Below are positions 8,823 through 16,521 of a stretch of 64,000 bases of DNA, one piece after another; within the stretch, counting starts at the first letter, position 1, and the number at the start of each line of letters is the position of its first letter. The notes under the pieces are model-generated. The model was not told the DNA's origin. It made no database searches and saw only the letters and a list, made by a program, of their open reading frames with translations. The position numbers were made by a program, and so were the translations under genes. Location of the stretch: NCBI RefSeq assembly GCF_034262375.1, contig NZ_CP139558.1:434001-498000 (forward strand), read 5' to 3'. The DNA is from Mucilaginibacter sabulilitoris (GTDB lineage Bacteria > Bacteroidota > Bacteroidia > Sphingobacteriales > Sphingobacteriaceae).

Positions 8823-10265
8823 ATGGGATGTGGAAGTTGCTCAACAGGGGGCGGATGCTCACCTGCGGGCTGCAAAAGTAACGGGTCATGCCTTACTAAT
8901 GGTTGCAGCAAATTAGATGTTTACGATTGGCTGTCGCACATGGACATGCCAACAAACTATACGCCTTTTAAGGTAATTGAGATAAAATTTAAAGGCTCCA
9001 GAAAAGAGTTTTTTTTAAACGTCGATAATATTTACCTCGAAGCCGGCGACCTTGTAGCTGTTGAAGCTGCTACCGGAGGTTATGATATAGGCCATGTATC
9101 ACTAACCGGCGAACTGGTGCGCATGCAAATGGTAAAGCGCCATGTTAAAGAAGCCGATGTGGTGAAAAAAATATACCGCCGCGCCACTCCTGCCGATGTG
9201 GACAAATGGAAAGCTGCCAAAGATATGGAATGGGAAACCATGCATAAATCGCGCAAGCTGGCCCTTGACCTTAACCTGAGCATGAAACTGAGCGATGTGG
9301 ATTACCAGGGCGATAAAACCAAAGCCACCTTTTATTATACAGCCGAAGGCCGCGTTGATTTCAGGGAGCTGATCAAAAAAATGGCCGAAACCTTCCGCAT
9401 CCGTATCGAGATGAGGCAGATTGGTATGAGGCAAGAGGCAAGCCGCCTCGGTGGTATTGGCTCCTGCGGCCGTGAACTTTGCTGCTCAACCTGGTTAACC
9501 GATTTTAAAACGGTATCAACCTCGGCTGCCCGTTATCAAAACCTGTCGTTAAATACCCTGAAGCTGGCCGGTCAATGCGGCAAGTTAAAATGCTGTTTAA
9601 ACTACGAGCTGGACACCTATATGGATGCCCTTAAATATATACCTGATAACGTGAATGTGCTGAAAACTGAAAAGGGAGAAGCCCGTTTGCAAAAAACAGA
9701 TATCTTTAAAAAGATCATGTGGTTCAGCTATCCGCGCGAAGAATCATGGGTGCCGCTGCCGATCAGCAAAGTTAAGGAGATACAACAGCTTAATAAGGAT
9801 GGTGTTATCCCTGCCGATCTGGGCGAAATAGTGGAAGTGGAAACACAGCCGGCAAAAGCGCTCGACTATGAAAATGTGGTAGGTCAAGATAGCTTGACCA
9901 GGCTTGATGAACGCAGTCGCAACAATAACAAAAAGAAGAACAACAAGAACCGTAATAAAAACCCAAAACCAGGCGGACAACAGGCAGATAACCGTTCTGG
10001 AAATCAGCCAAACCAGCAACGCCAGGCGGGAGCCCCCGCTGCCGAAAAACCGGCACAAGGCACACCGACACAGGATGGCAACAAACAACAACAGAACAGG
10101 CCACAGCAAAATAAACCACAACAACAGCAGGGTAACCGGCCGCCACAGGCCGCCCAAGAAGGTGGTAAGCCGCAAAATAACAACAGGCGCAACCGGCCAA
10201 ACCGACCCAACAACCCAAATCGTAACAACACTAATAACAGCACCCCTCCGGATAGCAATCAATAA
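8823..10265 (+). CDS. ricT: PSP1/RicT-family protein with Cys-rich head and Asn/Gln-rich tail
   Basis: The 480-residue protein has three parts. A Cys/Gly-rich head (first 30 residues, about seven cysteines) leads into the PSP1 domain (about 60-330) with YLEAGDLVAVEA, TAEGRVDFREL, RLGGIGSCGRELCC and QCGKLKCCLNYE. A low-complexity tail of about 115 residues, rich in Asn, Gln, Pro and Lys, follows. In Bacillus, RicT (YaaT) is part of the Fe-S-containing Y-complex that affects RNase Y; the conserved Cys motifs fit a metal-binding role. The cellular role in Bacteroidota is not established. It is embedded between holB and gldH, a conserved-looking order in this phylum. Confidence 0.88.
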   Translation: MGCGSCSTGGGCSPAGCKSNGSCLTNGCSKLDVYDWLSHMDMPTNYTPFKVIEIKFKGSRKEFFLNVDNIYLEAGDLVAVEAATGGYDIGHVSLTGELVRMQMVKRHVKEADVVKKIYRRATPADVDKWKAAKDMEWETMHKSRKLALDLNLSMKLSDVDYQGDKTKATFYYTAEGRVDFRELIKKMAETFRIRIEMRQIGMRQEASRLGGIGSCGRELCCSTWLTDFKTVSTSAARYQNLSLNTLKLAGQCGKLKCCLNYELDTYMDALKYIPDNVNVLKTEKGEARLQKTDIFKKIMWFSYPREESWVPLPISKVKEIQQLNKDGVIPADLGEIVEVETQPAKALDYENVVGQDSLTRLDERSRNNNKKKNNKNRNKNPKPGGQQADNRSGNQPNQQRQAGAPAAEKPAQGTPTQDGNKQQQNRPQQNKPQQQQGNRPPQAAQEGGKPQNNNRRNRPNRPNNPNRNNTNNSTPPDSNQ

Positions 10266-10747
10266 TGAAGCGGGCATTTAACATCATTTACCCGGCAGCA
10301 TGTATGTTATTCATCATGCTGTTGGGCAGTTGTACGGATCCACAGGCGGTTATAGATAATAATATCGCCCTTCCCGATCATAACTGGTCGTACGTGAACA
10401 GAATGAGGTTTGATTGTAAAATTGATGACGAAGCCGCGGCTTATAACCTTTACCTCAATTTACGGGTAACGGATAATTATAAATACTCCAACCTGTTTGT
10501 GCTTATTTATCAATCGCAGCCGGGCAGCAAAGCAAAGGTAACCCGTTATGAGCTAAAGCTGGCCGCGGCTGACGGCGAATGGTACGGCAAAGGATCGGGC
10601 AATTTATACAGTTACCAGGTGCCGTTTAAAACCAATTACAAATTCCCGGCTAAAGGCAGTTACCATTTCGAGGTAGAGCAAAACATGCGTGATAACCCCC
10701 TGCATGAGGTGAGCGACGTGGGCTTAAGGGTGGAGAAGGCAAAGTAG
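10265..10747 (+). CDS. gldH: Gliding motility lipoprotein GldH
   Basis: The 160-residue product carries a lipoprotein signal (ACMLFIMLLGSC, Cys about residue 23) and a GldH-type beta domain with NHNWSY-like start (LPDHNWSYVNRMRFDCKI), YNLYLNLRVTDNYKYSNLFV and a YHFEVEQNMRDNPLHEVSDVGLRVEK end. In gliding Bacteroidota GldH is needed with the type IX secretion machinery; many non-gliding Sphingobacteriaceae also keep it. The ATG overlaps the stop of the preceding ricT gene by one base, which implies translational coupling. Confidence 0.92.
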   Translation: MKRAFNIIYPAACMLFIMLLGSCTDPQAVIDNNIALPDHNWSYVNRMRFDCKIDDEAAAYNLYLNLRVTDNYKYSNLFVLIYQSQPGSKAKVTRYELKLAAADGEWYGKGSGNLYSYQVPFKTNYKFPAKGSYHFEVEQNMRDNPLHEVSDVGLRVEKAK

Positions 10748-10848
10748 GATTTCGCATCTATATCCATCACCCAGAGTTGATCAATTCGCTTAAAAGCAAA
10801 TAATCAGAACTAATAGGGCCGGCGGGTGTTTAATAAATAAACATCGCC

Positions 10849-11097
10849 ATGAAAAAATTAATCATTATTGCATTTGCAGCAGCCGGTTTTATTGTAAGCT
10901 CCTGCAACGGAACGGACAAAACCAACCGCACCGACGACACCAGCGCGGCCAAAGGCAACGGTGGTTCCGCAGACACCACACAAACAGTGGGCTCCTCTTC
11001 CTCCTCTGGAGGCGCAGCTGCAACACCAGGATCTTCGGATACGAGCAATATTGGGGCATCGCCAGCTAACCCGACAGACACAGCAAAGAAGCCATAA
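10849..11097 (+). CDS. Small Ser/Thr/Gly-rich lipoprotein
   Basis: The 82-residue protein has a lipoprotein signal (MKKLIIIAFAAAGFIVSSC, Cys at 19). The whole mature part is low-complexity, rich in Ser, Thr, Gly, Asp and Ala (DTTQTVGSSSSSGGAAATPG). No fold or family is recognised. Such short disordered lipoproteins are common in this phylum. Coding is supported by the clean signal peptide and start; function unknown. Confidence 0.7.
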   Translation: MKKLIIIAFAAAGFIVSSCNGTDKTNRTDDTSAAKGNGGSADTTQTVGSSSSSGGAAATPGSSDTSNIGASPANPTDTAKKP

Positions 11098-11131
11098 TCG
11101 GCGCAGAGCTTTCTATTTATACTTTTTTGGG

Positions 11132-11202
11132 TGTCACCCTGAGCCTGTCGAAGGTTGTGCGTGGGGGCTTGCCCACCATGCTTCGACGGAGCTCAGCATG
11201 AC
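11132..11202. repeat. REP-like element (GAGCTTGTCGAAG family)
   Basis: CCTGAGCCTGTCGAAGG faces CTTCGACGGAGCTCAG around GCCCACCATG; the element closely matches that at 4721 in sequence and order. Confidence 0.75.
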
Positions 11203-11279
11203 CTCCTTTTTCTATCATACGCTCATTTATTTTGAAATACTAAAAATATTATCATAGCTTTACTAATATTTTTATCAAA

Positions 11280-12650
11280 ATGAGTGCTGAAGTTCTGCTT
11301 ATCGTTTCCCTGGTAATATTGGTTATATCGGTTTTCTTGTTTGTTAAAAAACCCAAAGCCGTTGATCTGATCTCGGCTGAAGAGCTTAACAGGATCAGGA
11401 ATGAGCATGATATGCTTAAAATTGCCCTGGCCAGAGCCGAGGAAAAGGCCGATATCATAGCAAACGAAAAAGAAAACATCATTCAGCTTTTAAAGGACGA
11501 AAAAACACGCATGCTCGATGAACTGCTGTATGAACGTACGCAGCTTGCCCAGGCAAATCAGCAACTGGAAAGTTCGCGCTCATACTATAAATCGCAGCAG
11601 GAAAAAATGCAGGAGCAAAAGGTAGAGATCGAACATATTCGCACCCAGTTTCAGCGCGAGTTTGAAAACGTAGCCGAGAAACTGCTCAAAGAGAAATCAA
11701 AGGAGTTTATTGATGTAAACCGTACCAATCTTGATATAGTACTTACCCCGCTGAAAGAAAACCTGAAGGCTTTTGAAGACAAGGTTGAAAAGGTTTACAA
11801 TATGGAGGCCGCCGAGCGGAACACCCTGAAGGGGGTAATTACCCAGCTGATGGACCTCAACAAACAGATTAGCGACGAAGCCCAGAATTTGACTAAAGCC
11901 CTCAAAGGGGATAATAAGAAACAGGGGAATTGGGGCGAAGTGATACTGGAGCGTGTGCTGGAACGGTCGGGCCTGGTACGCGATCAGGAATATCGCATAC
12001 AAGCCGCCATGCAGGCCACTGACGGCACCCGTTACCAGCCCGACGTAATTATAGACCTGCCGGATGACAAACACCTTGTGATCGACTCTAAAGTATCGCT
12101 TATTGCTTACGAACGCCTGGTAAATGCCGACACCGAAGAAGACCGAAAGCTTTTTGCCAAGGCACATGTCGAATCGCTCCGCGGTCATATCAGCGGCTTA
12201 TCGGCTAAAAAATATCATGACCTGTACAAGATCAATTCGCCCGATTTTGTGCTGCTTTTTGTGCCGATAGAGTCGTCGTTCAGTATAGCGGTACAGTTAG
12301 ATGGCGAACTTTTTAATTATGCCTGGGACAAAAAGGTGGTGATTGTTAGTCCATCGACTTTATTGGCTACCCTGCGAACCATTGCCAGTATGTGGAAACA
12401 GGAACGTCAGAACCGCAACGTGCTGGAGATAGCCCGCCTCAGCGGTGATATGTACGACAAGTTTGTGGGCTTCCTGGGCGATATGGATGGCATTGGCCGC
12501 AATATAAACCAAACCCAAACCGCTTATAATAGCGCACTTAATAAATTGTCTGATGGTCGTGGTAACCTAACCAGCACCGCAGAGCGTATCAAGAAACTCG
12601 GTGCCAAAGCCGATAAACAAATTGATCAGAAATTTATAGGGGAGGAGTAA
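11280..12650 (+). CDS. rmuC: DNA recombination protein RmuC homolog
   Basis: The 456-residue product begins with one transmembrane helix (LLIVSLVILVISVFLFV, residues 5-22). A long coiled coil (about 35-200) follows, and then the RmuC nuclease-like domain: GNWGEVILERVLERSGL, YQPDVIIDLPDDKHLVIDSKVSL, DFVLLFVPIESSF and STLLATLRTIASMWKQE. The restriction-endonuclease-like core has the D..DSK pattern expected of PD-(D/E)XK proteins. E. coli RmuC limits inversions at short inverted repeats, which is notable next to so many palindromes here. A likely promoter is TTTG at 11231 and TAGCTTTA at 11255, with a 20-base spacer. Confidence 0.93.
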   Translation: MSAEVLLIVSLVILVISVFLFVKKPKAVDLISAEELNRIRNEHDMLKIALARAEEKADIIANEKENIIQLLKDEKTRMLDELLYERTQLAQANQQLESSRSYYKSQQEKMQEQKVEIEHIRTQFQREFENVAEKLLKEKSKEFIDVNRTNLDIVLTPLKENLKAFEDKVEKVYNMEAAERNTLKGVITQLMDLNKQISDEAQNLTKALKGDNKKQGNWGEVILERVLERSGLVRDQEYRIQAAMQATDGTRYQPDVIIDLPDDKHLVIDSKVSLIAYERLVNADTEEDRKLFAKAHVESLRGHISGLSAKKYHDLYKINSPDFVLLFVPIESSFSIAVQLDGELFNYAWDKKVVIVSPSTLLATLRTIASMWKQERQNRNVLEIARLSGDMYDKFVGFLGDMDGIGRNINQTQTAYNSALNKLSDGRGNLTSTAERIKKLGAKADKQIDQKFIGEE

Positions 12651-12670
12651 ATACATTTAACTTTTGAAAA

Positions 12671-12695
12671 GTCATGCCGAATTTATTTCGGCATC
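12671..12695. repeat. Short palindrome upstream of GIY-YIG gene
   Basis: ATGCCGAA-tttat-TTCGGCAT forms a strong hairpin, 45 bases before the GIY-YIG start. A hairpin of similar size lies 24 bases after the same gene. Confidence 0.75.
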
Positions 12696-12740
12696 CCACA
12701 GGATAAGTATAGGTTGTTATTAACTAACCGATCTTAACTT

Positions 12741-13037
12741 ATGCTTTATAAGCAAGGACATGTTTATATCATGTCAAATCTTTATCGAACAACATTCTAT
12801 ATAGGTGTAACCAGCGATTTGCGCACAAGGGTTTGGCAACATATAAATGGAGAAGGGTCCGCATTTGTTAAAAAATATAGCCTTCACTACTTGTTATATT
12901 TTGAATATTTTGAAAGAATAACTGATGCGATAGACCGGGAAAAACAGCTAAAAAGGTGGCATCAGGATTGGAAAATTAATCTGATTAAATCAGTAAACCC
13001 CGAGATGGAGGATTTAAAAGGACAGTTGGAATTATAA
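12741..13037 (+). CDS. Small GIY-YIG nuclease-domain protein
   Basis: The 98 residues are almost entirely one GIY-YIG domain: GHVYIMSNLYRTTFYIGVTS carries the two tyrosine motifs (VYI..FYIGVT), with Arg in DLRTRVWQH and the metal-binding Glu region in LHYLLYFEYFERITDAIDRE, then EKQLKRWHQDWKINLI. It belongs to the small stand-alone class seen in multiple copies in many Bacteroidota genomes. It is flanked closely on both sides by hairpins (12671 and 13061), and is lower in GC than its neighbours, so a mobile or palindrome-linked origin is plausible. Cellular function is unknown. Confidence 0.88.
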   Translation: MLYKQGHVYIMSNLYRTTFYIGVTSDLRTRVWQHINGEGSAFVKKYSLHYLLYFEYFERITDAIDREKQLKRWHQDWKINLIKSVNPEMEDLKGQLEL

Positions 13038-13060
13038 AGGTGTATAATGTGTCCCGTGTG

Positions 13061-13082
13061 ATCCTGAAACAAGTTCAGGATG
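13061..13082. repeat. Short palindrome downstream of GIY-YIG gene
   Basis: ATCCTGAA-acaagt-TTCAGGAT forms an 8-bp stem hairpin. It follows the GIY-YIG stop by 24 bases and could also serve as a terminator, though no T-run follows. Confidence 0.65.
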
Positions 13083-13194
13083 ACCTAACTCTTTTTATTT
13101 TAGTGTTCCCTCCCTTAGTCAAGGCTAATCTATTTCACCTCAATACTAAGCATAAAGACTTTAAAACTATATCGAATCCCCAATAAAAATAATC

Positions 13195-13629
13195 TTACTC
13201 CGCTACCTCTTCCGCTCTTTTTCCGTTAAACCAGGCATTGGCCGGTTTGGAGAAAAGCAGTACCATTGCGGTAATTTCTAAAATTATTTCAATGGTATAC
13301 AGTATTATTACCAATATCGTGAACTGTTCTTTTACGCTGTTATTTAACAATTGGTAAATATTACCGGAAAAGAGCAGTAAATTAAATATGATCAGGATCA
13401 GTATTACTACCCTCGCCCATTTTTTACCTTGATTGGTTGAGGATATTAAGGCGCTGAACAGCAAGAATAAAATAATGAACGGAAGCACGCCTATGCCATC
13501 CAGCCAGTCGGTTATCATTGATGAAATAAAGGCCACGTACAATAAAAATATCCCGTTGCCTACCTGTTTGGGCCTATCTTCATTATTATCCTGATTTGTA
13601 TTCAGCTTTTTAAACAGTGTGTTCAGCAT
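13195..13629 (-). CDS. Four-helix integral membrane protein, unknown function
   Basis: The 144-residue product has a hydrophilic, Asn-rich N-terminus and then four predicted transmembrane helices: GIFLLYVAFISSMITDW, GVLPFIILFLLFSALI, VVILILIIFNLLLFSG and ILVIILYTIEIILEITAMVLLF. A short basic/acidic tail ends it. No family motif is recognised. Its start lies 2 bases after the thiL stop, so it is the second gene of a thiL operon, though no functional link with thiamine is evident. Confidence 0.75.
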   Translation of the reverse strand: MLNTLFKKLNTNQDNNEDRPKQVGNGIFLLYVAFISSMITDWLDGIGVLPFIILFLLFSALISSTNQGKKWARVVILILIIFNLLLFSGNIYQLLNNSVKEQFTILVIILYTIEIILEITAMVLLFSKPANAWFNGKRAEEVAE

Positions 13630-13631
13630 TT

Positions 13632-14675
13632 TTAGTCTTGTTTAAATGCGTTCCAGCCCTGGGCTTTTAAAGGATGAACATTACCTGTTTTGGTAATGAG
13701 ATTACAACCGGCAGAAGGTTCGGTAATATGACCAATAATAGTGATATCCATTTTAAACTTTATTTTGTCGTAATCGGCCTGCTTTACGGTAAAAAGCAAT
13801 TCGTAATCCTCACCACCGCTTAAGGCACAAACCGTAGGGTCGAGGTTAAATTCGCGGGCTGTTTCATACGTCATGGGGTCGAGCGGAATCTTTTCTTCGT
13901 ATAAATTACACCCTTTATCGCTTTGTTTACAGATGTGCAAAATCTCGGATGCAAGGCCGTCAGATACGTCAATCATAGCGGTTGGTTTTACGTCAATACT
14001 TTTCAGCAGTTCTACAATATCACGACGGGCCTCCGGTTTTAGCTGGCGCTCCACTATGTAATCTTTACCTTCCAGATCGGGCTGAATTTTTGGATTTTCG
14101 AGGTAGATCAGTTTTTCGCGTTCCAGTAATTGTAAACCAACGTACGCCCCGCCAAGATCGCCTGATACACAAAGCAGGTCGCCTTCGCCTGCTGTATTGC
14201 GGTAGGTTACATCAGCTTCATCGGCATAACCAATAGACGTTACGCTGATTACCAAACCTTGTTTTGAGGAGGTGGTATCGCCGCCAACCAAATCAACATT
14301 ATACTTTTCGCAGGCAATATAAATGCCCTGGTAAAGTTCTTCAATAGCTTCCAGCGGAAATTTGCTCGACATACCGATAGAAACCGTAACCTGCGACGCG
14401 GTACCATTCATGGCATAAATATCGCTCAGGTTTACCTGTATGGCTTTGTAACCCAAATGTTTTAGCGGTGTATAAGCCAGGTCAAAGTGGATACCCTCCA
14501 GCAACATATCAGTACTTACCAATACTTTTTTACCTGTAAAATCAAGTACAGCAGCATCGTCACCAACACCTTTTACGGTACTTTGCTGTGTTAGCTTTAT
14601 ACTTTTTGTCAGATGATCTATCAGGCCAAATTCGCCAAGGTCATCTAAATTAGTTCTGTCTTGATTTTCAAACAT
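13632..14675 (-). CDS. thiL: Thiamine-monophosphate kinase
   Basis: The 347-residue protein has the PurM/ThiL two-domain fold. Motifs are GEFGLIDHLT, GVGDDAAVLDF (metal-binding Asp pair), VSTDMLLEGIHFDL, VNLSDIYAMNG, GGDTTSS, SGDLGGAYVGLQLLE and MIDVSDGLASEI followed by SGGEDYELLFTV. It phosphorylates thiamine monophosphate to thiamine diphosphate in the cytoplasm. Length is normal and all nucleotide- and metal-binding motifs are intact. Confidence 0.95.
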   Translation of the reverse strand: MFENQDRTNLDDLGEFGLIDHLTKSIKLTQQSTVKGVGDDAAVLDFTGKKVLVSTDMLLEGIHFDLAYTPLKHLGYKAIQVNLSDIYAMNGTASQVTVSIGMSSKFPLEAIEELYQGIYIACEKYNVDLVGGDTTSSKQGLVISVTSIGYADEADVTYRNTAGEGDLLCVSGDLGGAYVGLQLLEREKLIYLENPKIQPDLEGKDYIVERQLKPEARRDIVELLKSIDVKPTAMIDVSDGLASEILHICKQSDKGCNLYEEKIPLDPMTYETAREFNLDPTVCALSGGEDYELLFTVKQADYDKIKFKMDITIIGHITEPSAGCNLITKTGNVHPLKAQGWNAFKQD

Positions 14676-14752
14676 TTTTTCTATAAAATTTTAGCCTATA
14701 AAAATACGAAAATTAAAATTTCGGGCCGTCGCAAAAACCACGTTGATGTCTA

Positions 14753-14830
14753 CCGCCGAAGGCGGGAAATTTTTTTGGATTTTAAGCCTTTTACCAATAG
14801 CCAGAAATTCCATCATATCCGCCAAGGCGG
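14753..14830. repeat. Pair of CCGCC..GGCGG mini-palindromes in direct repeat
   Basis: CCGCCGAAGGCGG at 14753 and CCGCCAAGGCGG at 14819 are each followed by an A/T run and TTTGGATT. The two units are about 66 bases apart, upstream of thiL. Confidence 0.65.
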
Positions 14831-14863
14831 AAAAAAAAATTTGGATTCTGGAGCTTAGCAAAA

Positions 14864-14959
14864 GTTGAGATTGCTACGCTCGCAATCTCACCATGCTAAA
14901 TTCAATAGGCAAAGCTCGCTGTTTGTCCTGTGAGATTGCTTCGTTCCTCGCAATGACAT
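14864..14959. repeat. REP-like element (GAGATTGCT family)
   Basis: TTGAGATTGCTACGCTCGCAATCTCA is itself near-palindromic and is followed after ~45 bases by a second GAGATTGCTTCGTTCCTCGCAATGAC arm. It is related to the elements at 6987 and 18134. The whole 14676-15120 gap is made up of four such repeat units and holds no gene. Confidence 0.75.
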
Positions 14960-14985
14960 ATCTAATAAAAACGCATTAGGCCTGC

Positions 14986-15055
14986 CAGTCTGAGCTTGTC
15001 GAAGCATGGTGGGTGAGGCCTTAATACACGAGTCTTCGACAAGCTCAAACTGACA
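14986..15055. repeat. REP-like element (GAGCTTGTCGAAG family)
   Basis: CTGAGCTTGTCGAAG faces CTTCGACAAGCTCAAACTGACA; the GCATGGTGGG core is inverted relative to the copies at 4721 and 11132. Confidence 0.75.
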
Positions 15056-15073
15056 CCCTTTTTTATACCTTTC

Positions 15074-15106
15074 AGACTTACGAAGTTTTAAAAACTTCGT
15101 AAGTCT
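15074..15106. repeat. 33-bp near-perfect palindrome after nadA
   Basis: AGACTTACGAAGTTTT and AAAACTTCGTAAGTCT pair over a one-base centre. It begins 15 bases past the nadA stop, so it may double as a terminator. It shares the CGAAGTTT core with the palindrome at 3679. Confidence 0.75.
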
Positions 15107-15120
15107 CTTATACCATTTAC

Positions 15121-16113
15121 CTACAATCCCAGTCGCGCCGATATTTCGAGCATGCGTTCAATAGGTTTTACTGCGCGTTCTATAATATGCTCTGGTACAG
15201 TAATTTCAGGTGATCCGTTCTTTAAACACAGGTATAATTTTTCGAGTGTGTTACGTTTCATATGCGGACAATCGTTACAGGCACAGGTATTATTTGGCGG
15301 CGCCGGAATAAACACTTTATCAGGGTTTTCCTTTTGCATCTGGTGTAGTATGCCTGCCTCAGTAGCTACAATAAATTCTTTATCGGGATGGTTACCTGCA
15401 TATTTCAGTATCCCTGTTGTCGAACCGATATAATCGGCCATTTGCAATATAGTTTCCTCACATTCCGGGTGGGCCAGCAATTTAGCTCCAGGGTGCCTTT
15501 CTTTCAGTTTGGTTATTTTCTCCCTTGAAAAAATTTCGTGAACCATACAGGCCCCATTCCACAATACCAAATCACGTCCGGTTTTTTTAGCAACATAAGC
15601 CCCCAGGTTTTTATCCGGGCCAAATATGATCTTCTGATCTTTTGGTAAACTTTCTACAATGGCCACAGCGTTACTTGATGTACAAACAATATCACTTAAA
15701 GCTTTTAATTCGGCTGTGCAGTTTACATAAGTGATCACCAGGTGATCGGGATAGTTTTCCTTAAACTTTTTAAACAGGTGAGGCGGGCAACTATCAGCTA
15801 ATGAGCAGCCGGCTTTTAAGTCGGGTAATAAAACTTTCTTGTTGGGTGAAAGTATCTTGGCTGTTTCGGCCATGAAGTGTACACCGGCAAAAACAATAAC
15901 ATCGGCATCGGTTTTTGCAGCTTGTTGCGATAGCCCAAGACTGTCGCCAATATAGTCTGCAATATCCTGAATATCAGGTTCCTGGTAGTAGTGGGCCAAA
16001 ATGACAGCATTTTTTTCCTTTTTAAGTTTTTCAATTTCATCAAAAAGATCCAGTGTGGGGTCGATGTATTCGTCCACAAATCCTTTCACTTTTATTTCTT
16101 CGAAGATATCCAT
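15121..16113 (-). CDS. nadA: Quinolinate synthase A
   Basis: The 330-residue protein condenses iminoaspartate with dihydroxyacetone phosphate to quinolinate, the second step of de novo NAD synthesis. Its motifs are [39 protein letters not shown] and [23 protein letters not shown]. Further motifs are [24 protein letters not shown] and the C-terminal [16 protein letters not shown]. The three conserved cysteines needed for the 4Fe-4S cluster are present. It is divergent from nadB across a 408-base AT-rich gap, and NadB supplies its iminoaspartate substrate. Confidence 0.96.
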   Translation of the reverse strand: MDIFEEIKVKGFVDEYIDPTLDLFDEIEKLKKEKNAVILAHYYQEPDIQDIADYIGDSLGLSQQAAKTDADVIVFAGVHFMAETAKILSPNKKVLLPDLKAGCSLADSCPPHLFKKFKENYPDHLVITYVNCTAELKALSDIVCTSSNAVAIVESLPKDQKIIFGPDKNLGAYVAKKTGRDLVLWNGACMVHEIFSREKITKLKERHPGAKLLAHPECEETILQMADYIGSTTGILKYAGNHPDKEFIVATEAGILHQMQKENPDKVFIPAPPNNTCACNDCPHMKRNTLEKLYLCLKNGSPEITVPEHIIERAVKPIERMLEISARLGL

Positions 16114-16521
16114 TTCAACAATTCAATTAATAACAACTAATTTTTTATATAAATAAAACTATTGTTTATTGGTGTGTTAGTTATGTGCAAAAGTCGGTAT
16201 AAATTTTCTCTGTTAAATTAGTTTTCACATTTTATCAACAGTTATCCACATGTTTTGATATGATATTTAATTGATTTTGTGATTCGTATGACAATCAAAT
16301 TTAATTTGAAAAAGTTTTATGTTAATATTTTTGGGGTTAGGAAAATGTTAGGTTTGTGACTTTAACACCTCAAAAGTCGCTCAAAAATTATTCATATTAG
16401 CACTGAAAATAGGAGTTATCAACTCATTAATTATTTATTAGCTTTTTGTTTACACAGAATTAACAAGTTTTATACCTGTTATTAACACAAATAGTACTTT
16501 TACACAACTTATATATAAAAC
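16114..16521. other. AT-rich nadA-nadB gap with DnaA-box-like 9-mers (candidate oriC)
   Basis: This 408-base gap is clearly richer in A+T than the flanking genes. It holds TTATCAACA at 16232-16240 and the consensus DnaA box TTATCCACA at 16242-16250, in tandem at exactly 10-base register. Weaker matches are TTATCAACT at 16416 and TTATTAACA at 16479, all on the plus strand. It must also carry the nadA and nadB promoters, though no clean TAnnTTTG pair is obvious. Three parS sites lie 6 kb away. An origin role is inference. Confidence 0.4.

Noticed and set aside
9744..10277. Long minus-strand open frames opposite the ricT 3' end
   Set aside because: They mirror the low-complexity Asn/Gln/Pro tail of the plus-strand gene and have no recognisable domain.
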